A DNA stretch of 64,000 nt from Sesamum alatum. Lineage: Eukaryota; Streptophyta; Magnoliopsida; Lamiales; Pedaliaceae. Below the pieces are notes generated by a model that was not told where the DNA came from, did no database searches, and saw nothing but the letters and a program-made list of their open reading frames with translations. Positions 19,055-32,492 of the stretch are shown here, in pieces. The stretch spans positions 16,605,264-16,669,263 of the forward strand of contig JACGWO010000005.1 of the NCBI GenBank assembly GCA_034509735.1, in the 5' to 3' direction. The number at the start of each line of letters is the position of its first letter. The stretch's first letter is position 1. The position numbers were made by a program, and so were the translations under genes.

Positions 19055-22000
19055 CTAATCGCCCATATGTCTAATCCCCATCTTCTCAAGATGTTGCGTA
19101 TGAGCGCTCTGCGACATAGGCTTTGTCAACGGATCTGCTGTGTTGTCTGTTGAGTTGACTCGGTCCATCCGAATGTCACCTCTTCCTACCATTTTTCTTA
19201 GAAGATGGTAGCGTCTAAGAATGTGTTTGGAACGGTGATGAGATCTCGGTTCCTTTGCTTCCGCTATTGCACCGTTGTTATCACAAAAGATGACAACGAG
19301 CTCGGTGATGCTAGGCACCACACCCAACTATTGGATGTAGTTTCTCATCCAAACCGCTTCCTTGACAGCTTCTGAAGCTGCTATGTATTCGGCCTCAGTG
19401 TTGGAGTCAGCAGTGGTTGCTTGCATGGAACTTTTCCAAGCCACTACTCCTCCATTGAGCCTGAATACGTAACCCGATTGAGACTTGGCATCATCGTCAT
19501 CAGACTGGAAGCTAGCGTCGCTAAAGGCTTCCAGGATGAGTTCTCCATTGCCATAGACTAAGAACATTTCCTTAGTCCTCCTTAGGTACTTAAGGATGCC
19601 CTTAACAACATTCTATTGTGCCTCTCTTGCACAAGACTGATGTCTGCTTCTCACGCTCAAAGCGTAAGCAATGTCAGGCCTGGTGCAGTGGACCGCATAT
19701 TGGATGCTACCTACGGCAGAAGCATAGGGGATGACTTTCATCCTTTCAAGTACCTCATCAGTCTGCGGGGCTGTTTCTTGGATAACTTGATCCCATGCCT
19801 CATGGGAAGGAATCCTCGTTTGGAGTTGTCCATCCGATATCTCTTTAGGACTTTCTCGATATACGAGTTTTGAGTGAGCCCTAACATCCTTTTAGATCTG
19901 CCCTTGACAATCTAGATGCCTAGGATGTAGGAGGCTTCACCCAAGTCCTTCATGGAAAACTAGGTTGATAACCATGCTTTTGTGTCACCTAACATTCTAA
20001 CATCATTACCTATGAGTAGAATGTCATCCACATAAAGCACTAGGAACACTATAGAGCTCCCATTGACCTTCTTGTATACACAAGGGTCGGATTCATTTTT
20101 GATGAAGTCATAGTCCCGTATCACTTCATCAAAGCGAATGTTCCAACTTCGGGATGCTTGTTTGAGGCCATAGATGGACTTCTGGAGACGATAGACCTTC
20201 TGTTCTTCTCCAGCTACCGTGAAACCCTCCGGCTGATCCATATAGATCTCTTCCTCAACGAAACTATTGAGGAAGGCCGTTTTCACGTCCATCTGCCATA
20301 TCTCATAGTCATACCATGCTGCTATGGCGAGCAGGATCAGAATGGATTTAGCCATGGCTACCGGCGAGTAGGTGTCCTCAAATCGACCCCGGGTCGTTGA
20401 GTGTACCCTTTAGCTACAAGCCTAGCCTTAAAAGTTGTGACTTCTCCATCAACGCCAAGTTTGCGCTTGTAGACCCACTTACAGCCAACTGGCTTAACAC
20501 TTTTCGGTGGATGTACAAGTCTCCAGACTTGGTTCTCGCTCATGGAGTCCATTTCGGTTTTCATGGCCCTAAGCCATTTCCCGGAGTCGATGCCAGACAT
20601 CGCTTCTCCGTATGTCTTAGGATCGTTCTCCAAAAGATCGGTCGTGTGTAGAAAGCTATATCTCATTGGAGGTCTGGACTCTCTAGTAGACCTACGGAGA
20701 ACGGGAACGTCAGTGGTGACTGTGGGCGTTGACTATATAGGAGCTGGTGGTTCAGGTACCGGGGCTGGCTGTTCCTGAGGCTGTCCTTCATGCCTAGCAT
20801 GTTGGACTTCTCGAGGTCGGTCAGCCCTTCGGGTATCTATCCTGAATCCTCTAAGCGAGGAATCCACGGCTTCCTCTGATGACTGGTTTCCATCACTTGA
20901 TTCCTCAAGGATCAGTTCATCAGGTTGGATATCCTATGGGAAGCCTTGTTCCAAGAACACTGCAATCCTTGAAACAAATACCTTTTGTTCCAAGGGGTCA
21001 TAAAAGTAATAACCCACAGTTTCTTTAGGGTATCCAACGAACCTGCATAAGCTAGATCTGGATTCTAGCTTATCTCCCACTAACCTCTTGACATATGCAG
21101 GGCTACCCCACACTTTCAAGTAGTTGTAGGACGTAGGCTTGCCGTGCCATATCCCATATGGCGTTTGGGTCAATACACTGGTTGCGCCAAATTTAACAAC
21201 TTGGCCGCCGTTTCCAATGCATAGCCCCAAAAGGACAAGGGCAATTTGGTAAAACTCATCATGGATCGAACCATGTCCAACAGGGTTCGATTCCTCCTTT
21301 CAGAGACACCATTCAATTGTGGTGTCCCGGGAGGTGTCCATTCAGATATTATACCATTTTCTTTTAGATAATTAAGGAACACAGTACTAAGGTATTCTTC
21401 ACCTCGGTCTGATCGTAGGACTTTAATTTTACAGTTGGTTTGGTTCTCCACTTCAAATCTGAATTCTTTAAACCTCTCAAGAGCTTCAGACTTATACCTC
21501 ATCAGGTAAACATAACCATACCGTGAATGATCATCGGTAAAGGTTATGAAGTAGGAGAACCCACCTCGGGCCTGCATCCTTAGTGGTCCACATACGTTTG
21601 TATGGACCAAGTCCAATAGACCTGTGGCAAGCCTCCTTTGTCCTACAAAGGGCTTTTGGTCATTTTCCCTCTTAGACAGGATAACAGGTTGGTAGTTCAC
21701 TCATGTCCCCTACCTCTAGATTCTTGGAGTCTACCAATCTTTTCATCCTGTCTTGGGATATGACCTAGCCTAGCGTGCCACAGTCGTGCGTTCCCGTTAT
21801 TATCTATTTTACGTTTGTGTTGAGCATTTAGAACAAAGTTCGTTTGTTGCAAGATATAGAGCCCATTGTTAAGTGTACCATGTAGATGAGCAATTCCACA
21901 CCTCATCAAATAAAAGCAATTTTTATTGATCATAAACTCATAACCACTATTGTCTAACAATGGAATGGAAATGATGTTTTTAATCATACTGGGTACATAA

Positions 22001-23093
22001 TAAACTTGCTCTAATTCTATGCTAATACGGTCACTAACTACTAGAGTGGCGGATCCTACTGCTTCTGCCGAGATGGCCTTGCCATTCCCAAGCTTCAGGA
22101 TCATATCCCCGCTACCCAGTTTTCTGCTTCTTTTCAGCACCTGCAAATCATTGTAAATGTGAGCTCAACAGCCGGTATCTAATACCCAAGAGGCAGAATT
22201 AATGACCATATTGACCTCAATCACAAATATACCTTGGTTCGAGAAGAGTTTGGGGCACTCCCTCTTCCAATGCCCTTTCTCACGGCAATTGATACATATG
22301 TCATGTGCCCTCAACTATTGCTTGGTGACAACCTTTCCCTTTCCTTTGACTTTTCCCTCTTTGGCAATGGGAACACTCTTAGTGTTCGTAGCTGCTTTGA
22401 CCGCTTGTCCCTCCCTTTCTTCTTTTTCCAACGTGTGGCACCCTTGCCTTTTGTTTTGGAAGTTGAAGCACCTCCAAACAATACAGAAGGCGTGGATTTT
22501 TTGGTCGTTGCCTCGTATTGCACCAACATATTGATCAACTCATGAATGCCCTTCTCAAGTGCGTTTACATTGTAGTTGACAATAAATTGGTCGAAGGAGG
22601 GTGGGAGTGACTGAAGGATCACATCTATGTACGTCTCATTATCAAGGCCTGCCTTTAGGTCCTCGAGCTTTTCCACCACGGTAAGCATTTTAACCCCGTG
22701 CTCTTGTACAGAGGATCCTTCTGTCATTATAGTTCCAAAAAACGCCTTAGTCGCGACATACCTAGTATGCCGGTCCGGGACTGCATAGCAATCCTTAAGG
22801 CGAGCCATAATGGAAGGGACATCGTCTAGCCTTTCATATTGCTTCTGAATCTCATTCGTCATTGAAGCAAGTATGACGTTATGGAACTTCCGGTTATCCT
22901 TATGCCAAGTCTCGAACGTCACACGTTCTTCTGGCGTGGATCCTTCCGGTAAGCTCCTAGGGAGAGGCTCGTCCATGACATAGCCTTGGTTCTCGTAATC
23001 CAGGACTATCCTGAGATTGTGCAACCAGTCGTTGTAATTGGTTCCATTGAATTTGTTGGTCTCAAGAATGGTTGATAAAGGGTTCTTGGACAT
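19055..23093 (-). pseudogene. Element C gag-pol polyprotein pseudogene
   Basis: Read from 23093 on the minus strand. Gag (22311-23093, 260 codons open) starts MSKNPLSTILETNKFNG. A frameshift and a CAG-to-TAG stop precede the zinc knuckle CINCREKGHWKREC (22252-22309). The protease/pre-integrase region (21697-22146) holds YVPSMIKNI and WHARLGHI. Integrase (21170-21700) has LRSDRGEEY and, 35 residues on, NGVSERRNR, but the first catalytic Asp is Asn (HTNVCGP). RT spans 20666-19960 with DVKTAFLN and YVDD (20023-20034). RNase H (19567-19055) has FSDASF and CDNNGA. The frame ends in a stop where E reads Trp. At least five frame breaks separate these blocks. Copia order (integrase before RT) is clear. 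Confidence 0.9.
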
Positions 23094-25125
23094 TTTAAAT
23101 CTACATTTAAAAATAAAGTTCGCGATCAGCAGAATTTAAAAGACGGAGGTTTGATATATATAATTAAATGCTTGGTCTTTAGTCATTTAATGCTCCCACT
23201 ATATATACGAAAATACGGTACTCTCAAACGTTGTTTTCGGGAAACCTTTTCCTAGTGGGCTTGGAATCCACAGCGAATTTTCCCATAACCCGCTTTTACG
23301 ATTCGCATGGGAAGAATCCTGTAGAAGGTATGCCATACCATTCTTGTTCCACGAGATTCCCAAGATTATTGCCTCACCTTTTCACATGATCCCGAGAACT
23401 CCAAGCGAATCATGCTAATCGGGCGTTAGACCCGACCCAATCAATCGAGCCATAGACCCACTGCTACCTCCACGACTCGTGAGACAGGTAACAGCGGTCT
23501 ACTTTTTGTTCATGACATAGTGCAGCTTCTTTTAAGTACGATAGACGTGCCACGACTCGTGAGACCACGCTATCGACCTAAATCAGCTTCCTCACTATGC
23601 CATGGATTGAAAGGCATGGACGAACTCCTAGAGTCCATGTCCACTTTGTCTAGGGTCTAGTATTTGGACATTGGTCCAACCAATATGAGAGTAGTAAATG
23701 ACCGAGATCTCATAAATAGATATTAACACATTCATCCATAATGCGAAAATAAATTGCATCCCATTGCAGTTATATGATAAATAAACACCATTCATCCATC
23801 ATAATAACCATATGCAAAATGAAAGCCTAGCACACCCCTGTTGGATGATCACGAGCCCGAATCCTATACGACCCACTGAGCCTGCATTGGATCTATGGTC
23901 AATCTAGGGGTGGTCATATACTATTACATTAATAGTAACCCAATCATCGTTCTGATGGGCCTTGGTCTCTTTTCTCTTTCTTCTCTTCATGGAAACGCCT
24001 TGGGACCACCGATCTGGGCTCTCCATGTGGACCTTCCTTCTTCTCCATCAATTACATAAAATTAAAAACCTCACTTCTACTCTACTCTCCTTACATATTA
24101 AAAATAGAAACCCCGGCGAAAATCCGGGAGAGTACATAAGGAGGGAGGTAGAATGCCTTATTATTCCAAGACAACTAGAAAGGGAGAAGGAGAAAGCATT
24201 AAAAGAGGCACACAGGCCCAACAGAAAATTAAACCATACATTCGATCTAGGGCTCGTGATCGTCCATTTTCATCCAACGCATATAATCACATGATCCAAT
24301 CACACAAAATACATGCTAACAACACATGATTACCAATCACAATTATCCAAGACAAAATAAATGCGTAACGTATGAAAAATATGGTACATCCGTTGGTAAT
24401 AACATTTTTCCCGTTTTAGGAAGACCCTTCCTCATTATTTCTAGGTAAATTATCCCAGGGATTCCGAATCCAATATAATTCAACCTACCAAAATAATGTC
24501 TTAGAAAATAGGCAAAAATTAAACAAAAATGAATTTTCAGAATTAAGTAATTAAAATTAAAAACAAAAAATAGGGAAAAACCCTAAGAACGGCGGCCGGC
24601 CGCTGCCGGTCCGGCGCGCGCAGGCCCTTGCCTGCTTGCGCGCGCGCCTGTTCGGCAGCAGACTGCACGGCCGCGCGCGCGTGCCTAGGGTTCGCCAGCC
24701 GGGCGCGCGCGTGTGGAGGCGCTGCCCCGTGCGCGTTCTCGCGCGCTGGCCTGGCACGCGCGCGCGGGCTTCCCTGCCCATTTGCACACGCGCCCGGCCA
24801 GCCGCCATCCGGCAGGTTGACTGCGCGCAGTCATGCGCGCCTGGCGCAAGCGGCCGCGCGCAGGCTCCTCTGCCTGCGCGTCTGCCTCGCCTGTTCGCAC
24901 GACCACGTGCTGCGTTTTTCTGTTTTGTTCGTTTCTTGCCCCCGTTTCCCAAGAAAAAATAGAAAATCCAACAATACCAAAATCATACTAATTAAAAGCA
25001 AGAAAAACGACATGCTTTAATAATAATAAAATCAAGAATTAATTAAAACATGCCAAACCACGTTTTCATGCTTAAAACGCATATAAAACCCTAGGCCTAT
25101 ACACCGAACCGGGTTCTGATACCAC
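23094..25125 (-). other. Element C leader with primer-binding site
   Basis: About 2.0 kb between primer site and gag. In sense order: primer site (25110-25125, sense TGGTATCAGAACCC, one base off the consensus), GC-rich hairpin block (24590-24915), an A/T-rich middle part, the conserved stretch near 23860-23890, and the paired palindromic motifs (23471-23481, 23551-23561; 80 nt apart). Numerous short ATG frames occur; none is conserved with the other leaders. Confidence 0.78.
24590..24915 (-). repeat. GC-rich hairpin block in element C leader
   Basis: Contains a 9-bp perfect stem (24857-24865 with 24872-24880, loop TCCTCT), a 6-bp core stem (24620-24625 with 24630-24635, loop CCTT) extended by GC runs, and a perfect 16-bp palindrome at 24818-24833. 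Frames on both strands are Arg/Ala-rich and rejected as genes. Confidence 0.82.
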
Positions 25126-27062
25126 TGAAAGATTGTGGATCGTCCCGGGAAATATCGCGAATGCGGAAGCGCGGTATAAATTTAAATAACAAAATTTAAA
25201 CATGCTTTTACGAAAAATAAAGAATATGTTCAAGGGGTGTTCCCTTGAAGTTCCCCTTTGTTTGGTGTATCTCATGAATTAAAAGCATACAAGAATCATG
25301 GAGGGCATAGGATTAAAAATAAAAGAGGGACGGAAAAAAAATAAATCGGAACCTACCGTTGTTCCCCGATTTGCACAAAATCTCGGATATGAGACTCTCC
25401 AAATTGTGACACACAATCCACCCACGTATCTTGCACTTCGTGCTAGCGAACGAACAAGTATTTAGGAGAGGATGGATCAATCACACGTTATTAGGTTAAC
25501 GGGATTAATCCTCCTATGTTCAATTGTTCCAAGAACAAAAGAACAAGAAAAATGTTTTTCTTGGAGAGAAAAGAGAGAGAGGGCGGACGAGATTAGGAGA
25601 GGGAGAGGAAGTGTGTGTGTGTGTGTGTGTGTGTTTCAAGATTCATCATCCTTCCAAAGGTGAAAGGCTAGGAGTATTTATGGAGGAGGAGTTTTAATCC
25701 TCTTCAAACTCCAACTCTAGAAGACTAATTTGACTAGGATTTTGACCTAGTCAAAGTAGTAATTTGACCTAGTCAAATTAATCCTAGCCATCCATATCTC
25801 CTTTTAATCTCAACCATTAATTTAATTTAATGGAATATTTAAAACCTATTTAAATATTTCCAAAGTGCAATAAATATAACTATTTACCTAGGCCCATTAA
25901 ATTAATTTTCTAATAAATCTAATTTATTAGATTAATTCCTTTTATCTAATAAAAGGAATTAACTCTTTTCCAAGAAAATCAAGGACCCGATTAAATCCAA
26001 TTTAACCATTCCGTTTCTCCAAATATTTAATTCTAAATTAAATACTTAATGTGTGTGGATTGTGTGTGACTCTTTAGGTTCACCTTTCAGCTAGACTTTG
26101 TCGGATTCCTAGAATCCGCCTGTTACCATGGGTGGCCATCTAGCAACGGTCCATAGCACTATAGACTAGGTGAATATTCAGGGATGAACATTTAGGCTCT
26201 AACAGTACACTCGTCCTTCTGTCTTTGGTCTCATCACTTAGGGTCTAGGGCACGGAAAAATGTAGGTACACATTTTGGACCGAAGTGTCGGTCTGTCCTT
26301 ACCAAACGCCGCAAGGGAAACCTTACCTCTTGTTCAGTTACTGTGGCCACAGATTTTAGGGACAAGACACAGACCATATGTGAGACTCAACTGTCAATGC
26401 CTTTTGACAGGAGACAGATCCTTTCTTGGAAACTACTGTCACTCTGTACACCGGAGGTGCACTAGACATGGCTTATGACTACTCAAGTGCATCTTGGCAA
26501 TCTCTCACCATATCTAAGATACAACCCCGATATACAGGTAAACTCAGCAGTTCCTCAAGTCAAAGGACTTGACCTGTATTGTTGGAACCGGGAGCACACG
26601 TTACACCTAGCCGACCCTACTCAAGGTCCTCCGTAAAGCGGTTCCTACGAGTCACCTCAATCAGCTGCTGCCTAGCAGGGTAACCCACTAACACTGCTTA
26701 GACGACCTTCGTCACCCGTCGATCAAATACGACAATAGATGCTTAGTGCAAGTCTCAAGGGGAATCTCAGTACCCATTTTCGAGATTCCTTGACTTGGAG
26801 ATTTTCGGACTGATTTGAAGGGACTGATTTCATGGACCTACCTCCAAGCGTAGTCCTAGCCCTCGAAATACGGTTTCAGTTCGTGGGCTTTGTTTGCGTA
26901 GTGAACAGATATGTATAAAGTAGATAAAGTGAACACAAACAAAGTAATGCCAAATGAATTTCACTTCTTTATTGATGAATAATATATCAAATCCTTGAAA
27001 TTGTCTAGACATAGGTTACATTTCGCCTGCCAAGATTGGCTACATGGTCACCTATTCTAAGA
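25126..27062 (-). repeat. LTR shared by element C (as 5' LTR) and remnant C2 (as 3' LTR)
   Basis: On its left lies the primer site of C; on its right lies a polypurine tract and RNase H remnant of a second copy. The terminal bases read TTCTAAGA instead of TTCTAACA. It is 1937 bp with the same elements as 17064-19033, including a TG repeat at about 25613-25634. One LTR serving two internal regions is the expected product of unequal recombination between two copies. Confidence 0.85.
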
Positions 27063-27719
27063 ATCTCCCACTTGACCTTAAAGCTAATCGCTCATATGTC
27101 TAATCCCCATCTTCTAGAGATGTTGCTTATGAGCGCTCTGCGACATAGGCTTTGTCAGCGGATCTGTTGTGTTGTCTGTTGAGTTGACTCGGTCCATCCG
27201 AACGTCACCTCTTCCTACCATTTTTCTTAGAAGATGGTAGCGTCTAAGAATGTGTTTGGAACGCTGATGAGATCTCGGTTCCTTTGCTTGCGCTATTGCA
27301 CCGTTGTTATCATAAAAGATGACAACGGGCTCGGCGATGCTAAGCACCACACCCAACTCTTGGATGTAGTTTCTCATCCAAACCGCTTCCTTGGCAGCTT
27401 CTGAAGCTGCTATGTATTCGGCCTCAGTGGTGGAGTCAGCAGTGGTTGCTTGCGTGGAACTTTGCTAAGCCACTGCTCCTCCATTGAGCCTGAATACGTA
27501 ACCTGATTGAGACTTGGCATCATCGTTATCAGACTGGAAGCTAGCGTCGCTAAAGCCTTCCAGGATCAGTTCTCCATTGCCATAGACTAAGAACATTTCC
27601 TTAGTCCTCCTTAGGTACTTAAGGATGCCCTTAACAGCATTCCAATATGCCTCTCCTGCACAAGACTGATGTCTGCTTGTCACGATCAAAGCGTAAGCAA
27701 TGTCAGGCCTGGTGCAGTG
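27063..27719 (-). pseudogene. C2: 3' internal remnant (RNase H) of a second copia copy
   Basis: The minus strand reads RNase H: FSDASFQSDNDDAKSQSG and a C-terminal piece with YDNNGAIAQAKEP (CDNNGA in relatives, so Cys became Tyr) ending in TKPMSQSAHKQHL. The polypurine tract adjoins the LTR at 27063-27073. A stop interrupts it near 27466 (Trp-to-stop class change). On the right it is cut at 27719 by the plus-strand LTR fragment D; the rest of this copy is not in the window. Confidence 0.85.
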
Positions 27720-28268
27720 TGTTAGAATAGGTGACCATGTAGCCAATCTTGACGGGCAAAATGTAACCTATGTCTAGACAATTTCAGTGTTTTGATAAAA
27801 CTATTAATGAATAAAGAAGTGAAATTCATCCTGGCATTACTTTGTTTGCGTTCACTTTACTGCTTTATCGATCTGTTCACTACGCAAACAAAGCCCATGG
27901 ACTAAAAGCCCATTTCGGGGACTGGGACTACACTTGGAGGTAGGTCCATGAAATCAGTCCCGCCGAATCAGTCCGGAAAACTCCAAGTCAAGGAATCTCG
28001 AAAATGGGTACCGGGATCCCCTTTGAGACTTGCACTAAGCATCTGCTGACGTATTTCATCGACGGGTGACGAAGGTCCTCTAAGCAGTGTTAGTGGGTTA
28101 GCCTGCTGGGGAGCAGCTGACTGTGGTGACTCGCGGGAACCATCTTACGGAGGACCTCGAGTAGGGTCAGCAAGGTATGACGTGTATTTCCGGTTCCAAC
28201 GGTACAGGACAAGTCCTTTGACTTGAGGAACTGCTGAGTTTACCTGTGTATCAGGTCTGTATCTTAGA
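27720..28268 (+). repeat. D: LTR fragment in plus orientation
   Basis: It starts TGTTAGAATAGGTGACCATG and follows the first ~550 bases of the autonomous-type LTR (compare 54760-55311), ending at GTATCTTAGA where element E's LTR begins. It interrupts C2, with left flank CAGTG. The remaining ~1.4 kb of this LTR is not found on the far side of E, so it was lost or rearranged. Confidence 0.8.
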
Positions 28269-31200
28269 TGAAAGAAATCGGTGGATCGTCCCGGGAATTG
28301 CGCGAATGCTGAAGCACGATAAAAATAAACATACAAAAATTAAAGCATGCTTTTAATTTAAAAGAACACGCTCAAGGGGTGTACCCTTGAGGTTCCCGGG
28401 CGTTTGGTGTATCTCATGATCATATAACATGTAAAGAAATCATGGAGGCCATAGAGTTGAAAAAAATAAAGAGGGACGAAAAATAAAACGAGACCTACCC
28501 GTTGTTGTTTTCGTCTTCAACAGCTACACGCGTTGTTCCCCGTTTTGCACCGAGATCTCGTTCTTGAGACCCTCCAAATCATGACACACGATCCACCCAC
28601 GTATCTTGCACGTCGTGCTAGCAACGAACAAGTATTTTTGTAGAGGATAGATCAATCACACGTTATGAATTAACGGGACTAATCTTCCTTAGTTCTAATG
28701 TTCCAAGAACAAAAGAACAAGAAATAATTTTCTTGGAGAGTGAGAGAGAGAGAGAGGCGGACGAGATGTAGGAGAGGGGGGAGTGTGTGTTGTGTGTGTG
28801 ATTTCAAGAATCATCATCATGCATTAGTTGGAAGCTAGAGGTATTTATAGAGGAGGAGTTTAATCCTCTTTAAACTCCAACTCTAAGAACCCTAATTTGA
28901 CTAGGATTTTGACCTAGTCAAAGTCCTAATCAAACTAGTGTTTGACCTAGTCAAACAAATCCTAGCCTTCCATCTCCCCTTTCCATCTCAACCGTTGATT
29001 TAAATTTAATGGAATATTTAAATCCCATTAAATATTCCAAAAGGCCAAATAAATATAATAAATAAATATTAATATTTATTCTAGGCCCATAAAATCAATT
29101 CCCTTAATAAATCCAATTTATTAATTTAATTCCCTTTATCAAATAGAAGGAATTAATTTCTCCAAGAAAATATAGGACCCGATTAAATCTAATTTAATCA
29201 TTCCTTTACTCCAATATTTAATTCCAAATTAAATACTAAGTGTGTGTGGATAGGGTGTGACTCTTTAGGTTCACCATTCAGCTAGACTTGGTCGGATTCC
29301 GAGAATCCGTCCGTTACCATGGGTGGCCATCTAGCAACGGTCCATGGCACTAGAGACTAGCTGAAATATTGGGGGATGAACATTTAGGCTCTAACAGTAC
29401 ACTTGTCCTTCTGTCTTCGGTCTCATCACTCAGAGTCTAGGGCACGGAAAATGCAGGTACCCATTTTGAACCTAAGTGTCGGTCTGTCCTTACTAAACGC
29501 CGCAAGGGAAACCTTCCCTTCTGTTCAGTTACTGTGGCCACAGATTCTAGGGACAAGACACAGAGCATACATGAGACTCAACTGTCAATGCCTTTTGATA
29601 GGAGACAGATCCTTTCTTGGAAACTACTGTCACTCTGTACACCCGAGCTGTACTAGACATGGCTTATGACTACTCAAGAGTATTTTGGCAATCTCTATCC
29701 AAGATACAGACCTGATGCACAGGTAAACTCAGCAGTTCTAAAAGATTGTGTGGATCGGCCCGGGAGATTAACGCGAATAGCGGAAGCGCGAAATAGTGCG
29801 TAATAAAATTACAAAGCATAATTAACTGGAATTTAAATCATGCATAACATATATAAACGAATCAAGGGGTGTGCCCTTGATTCTCCCGGGCGTTCGATGT
29901 ATCTCATGTTCAATAAAACACAACATGGAGGCCATAGAATTAGAACTGAAAAAACATAATTAAAGAACCTACCCGGTTGTAGTTTTGTCTTCGTTTCGGC
30001 TACGTGCATTGTTCCCCGTTTTGCACCAAGATCTCAAAGAAGACACCCTCTAAATCATCTCACTCGCTCCACCGGAAAGCAAACAACCCTTGTGCTAGCA
30101 AGAAATTATTTTGAGGAGAAGAGACATCGATACACGCTATGAATTAACGCAATCAATGTCTCTAATGTTCTTAACTTGAATAAAATCAAGAAGAACAAAG
30201 TATAATTCTTGGAGAGAAAAGAAGAGGATGGACGAAAATCTTGAGAGAGATGAGAGATGAGAGTTGTAGAGAATAGTAGGTGTGAGTGTGTGTTTTTTAA
30301 GTATTTATAGAAGATGGAATTCCTATTCCTTATCAAACTCTTCCGAAGAGACACACTTTGACTAGGATTTTGACCTAGTCAAATCCTAGTCAAATTAGGC
30401 TTTGATTAAGTCAAATTAATCATGGCCCTTCATCTCATCATTCTCTCGATCAAATCTTGTCCATCCATTTTGATGGGCTTTATGGAATGGGCCTATTTAA
30501 TTCTAAATTAAATATTCCATGGACTTTATATTAAATCATATTTAATATACTAAGCCCATTAATTAATTAATGGAAAGGACTTATTTAATTCTAAATTAAA
30601 TAGTCCCATGGACTTTATATTAAATTCTATTTAATATACCAAGCCCATTAATTAATTCCATAGAATGGGATTATTTAATTCTAAATTAAATAGTCCCATG
30701 GACTTTATATTAAATCCTATTTAATATACCAAGTCCACTAATTAATTAATTCACCCTTTTAATCTAATTAAAAGGAAAGCCTATGCTTTATAAAATTCAT
30801 AAATCTAATTTATGAACTCAAGCCCGATTATTCCAAATAATTCATCGAGGCTTGAATCTCCAAAAAGTATAATTTAATTCCATTAAATTAAAATCTTATC
30901 CCGGAATTAATTCCAAATTAATTCCCTTTCATTTGGTGTAGCGGGTGTGACTCTTTAGGTTCACCTTTCAACTAGACTTGGACCTACTTCTTGTTATTTC
31001 ATAACCAAAGTAGTCCGTTACCATGGGTGGCCATCTAGCAACGGTCCATGGCACTAGAGACTAGGTTAATTTATGGTGTGAACATTTAGGCTCCGAGTTA
31101 TACGCAGGTGCGGTCCTACCGACGCTCGATACGTACGGGTACGGTCCTACTGTCGCCTGTCTCCCGGCCTTTAGTCTAGGGGTCGGTTCCCATCGTTGAC

Positions 31201-32492
31201 TAGGCAACTATGCATAATGCTCGAGATAGGTTTACCTCGACGTAGGAAATCCTTTCCCACTACATTAAGTGCTATGGCCATAGACTTTGTGAGTCTAAAC
31301 CATCTCCGATCGCATAGGAGATCTTGTTGTCATATCCTTTGACAGGGGACAGATCCTATCTTGGAATTCACCGTTCTTACATACTCCGACTGCACTGGAC
31401 GAGGCTTATGATGACCATGTGATATAATCGGTCAAATTTCACCAGATCCAAGATACAACCTTAGTATGTAGGGGACTGTCGTGATCCTCAAGTCCGAGGA
31501 CTAATCCCGTACTATCAGAACCGGGAATACGAGTGATACCGATCAAGCCCGAGTGGCTTCCATATGACGATTCCCGCGAGTCACCTCAATCGGCCGCTCC
31601 CCAGCAGGCCGACCCACTAACACTGCTTAGACGATCCTCGTCACCCGTCGATGAAACACGACAGCAGGTGCTTAGTGCAAGTCTCAAATGGATTCTCGAT
31701 GCCCTGTCTCGAGATTCCTTTGACTTGGAGTATTTCAGACTGATTCGGCGAAACTGATTTCATGAACCTACCTCCAAGCGTAGTTCCAATTTCTCGAAAT
31801 GTTATTTCAGTCTGTGGGCGTTTGTTGTGACATCGTAACGATGCAAGCAGTAAGTACAACAAACTCATGCCTATGAATCCTTACTACATTCATTAACATA
31901 ATATTACTTGTTCACACATTGACGAATGGTTCTCAGAACAGCTAATACCATTGACTTTCTGGTCACCTATTCTAACAAGTTCCTCAAGTCAACGGACTTG
32001 GCCTGTACCGTTGGAACCGGGAATACACATCATACCTTGCTTACCATACTCAAGGTCCTCTGTAAGACGGTTCCCGCGAGTCACCTCAGTCAGCTGCTTC
32101 CTAGCGTGCTGACCCACTAACACTGCTTAGACGACCTTCGTCACCCGTCGATGAAATACGACAGCAGATGCTTAGTGCAAGTCTCAAAGGGAATCACGAT
32201 ACCCATTTTGGGGATTCCTTGACTTGGAGATTTCCGGACTGATTCGGTAAGACTGATTTCATGGACCTACCTCCAAGCGTAGTCCTAGTCCCCGAAATCG
32301 ATTCTCAGTCCGTGGGCTTTGTTTGCGTAGTGAACAGAAATGTAAATGCAGATATAAGTGAACGTGAACAAGTATTGCCATATGAATTTTCACTACTTTA
32401 TTCATAAATGTTTTTATCAAACACCTGAAATTGTCTAGACATAGGTTACATATCCCTGCCAAAATTGGCTTACATGGTCACCTATTCTAACA
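28269..32492 (-). repeat. Element E 3' LTR, split by solo LTR F
   Basis: The first part, 28269-29738, starts TGAAAGAAATC. The second part, 31978-32492, ends CACCTATTCTAACA. Without F and one TSD copy it is about 1980 bp. It contains a TATA-like box (28842-28849), the TG-rich tract near 28785-28800, a WRKY-box cluster near 28894-28945 and the LTR core near 29318-29355. Confidence 0.88.
29739..31977 (-). mobile_element. F: solo LTR (H/I-type) nested in E 3' LTR
   Basis: 2239 bp, bounded by TAAAAGATTG (mutated TGAAAG) and CACCTATTCTAACA. It is flanked by a perfect duplication AGTTC (29734-29738, 31978-31982). No internal sequence remains, so the element was lost by LTR-LTR recombination. It closely matches 50850-53087 and the non-nested parts of the LTR at 53827-58150, with TATA box at 30302-30309 and core near 31015-31065. 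Confidence 0.93.

Larger units (their letters stand above)
17064..27062 (-). mobile_element. Element C: copia retrotransposon with complete domain set, decayed
   Basis: On the minus strand: 5' LTR (25126-27062), primer site, ~2-kb leader with hairpin block, gag-pol (23093 to 19055), polypurine tract, 3' LTR (17064-19033). The internal region is 6092 bp and has none of the large deletions of A, B and I. The left flank is the TNP2 pseudogene. The right flank is not host DNA but the 3' internal end of another copy (C2), so the right LTR is shared and no target duplication can be matched. Frameshifts, stops and an integrase catalytic change make it non-functional. Confidence 0.9.

Noticed and set aside
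30480..30930. AT-rich inverted repeats as possible MITE insertions
   Set aside because: They occur at matching positions in sister LTRs with no target duplications of their own, so they are LTR-internal structure.
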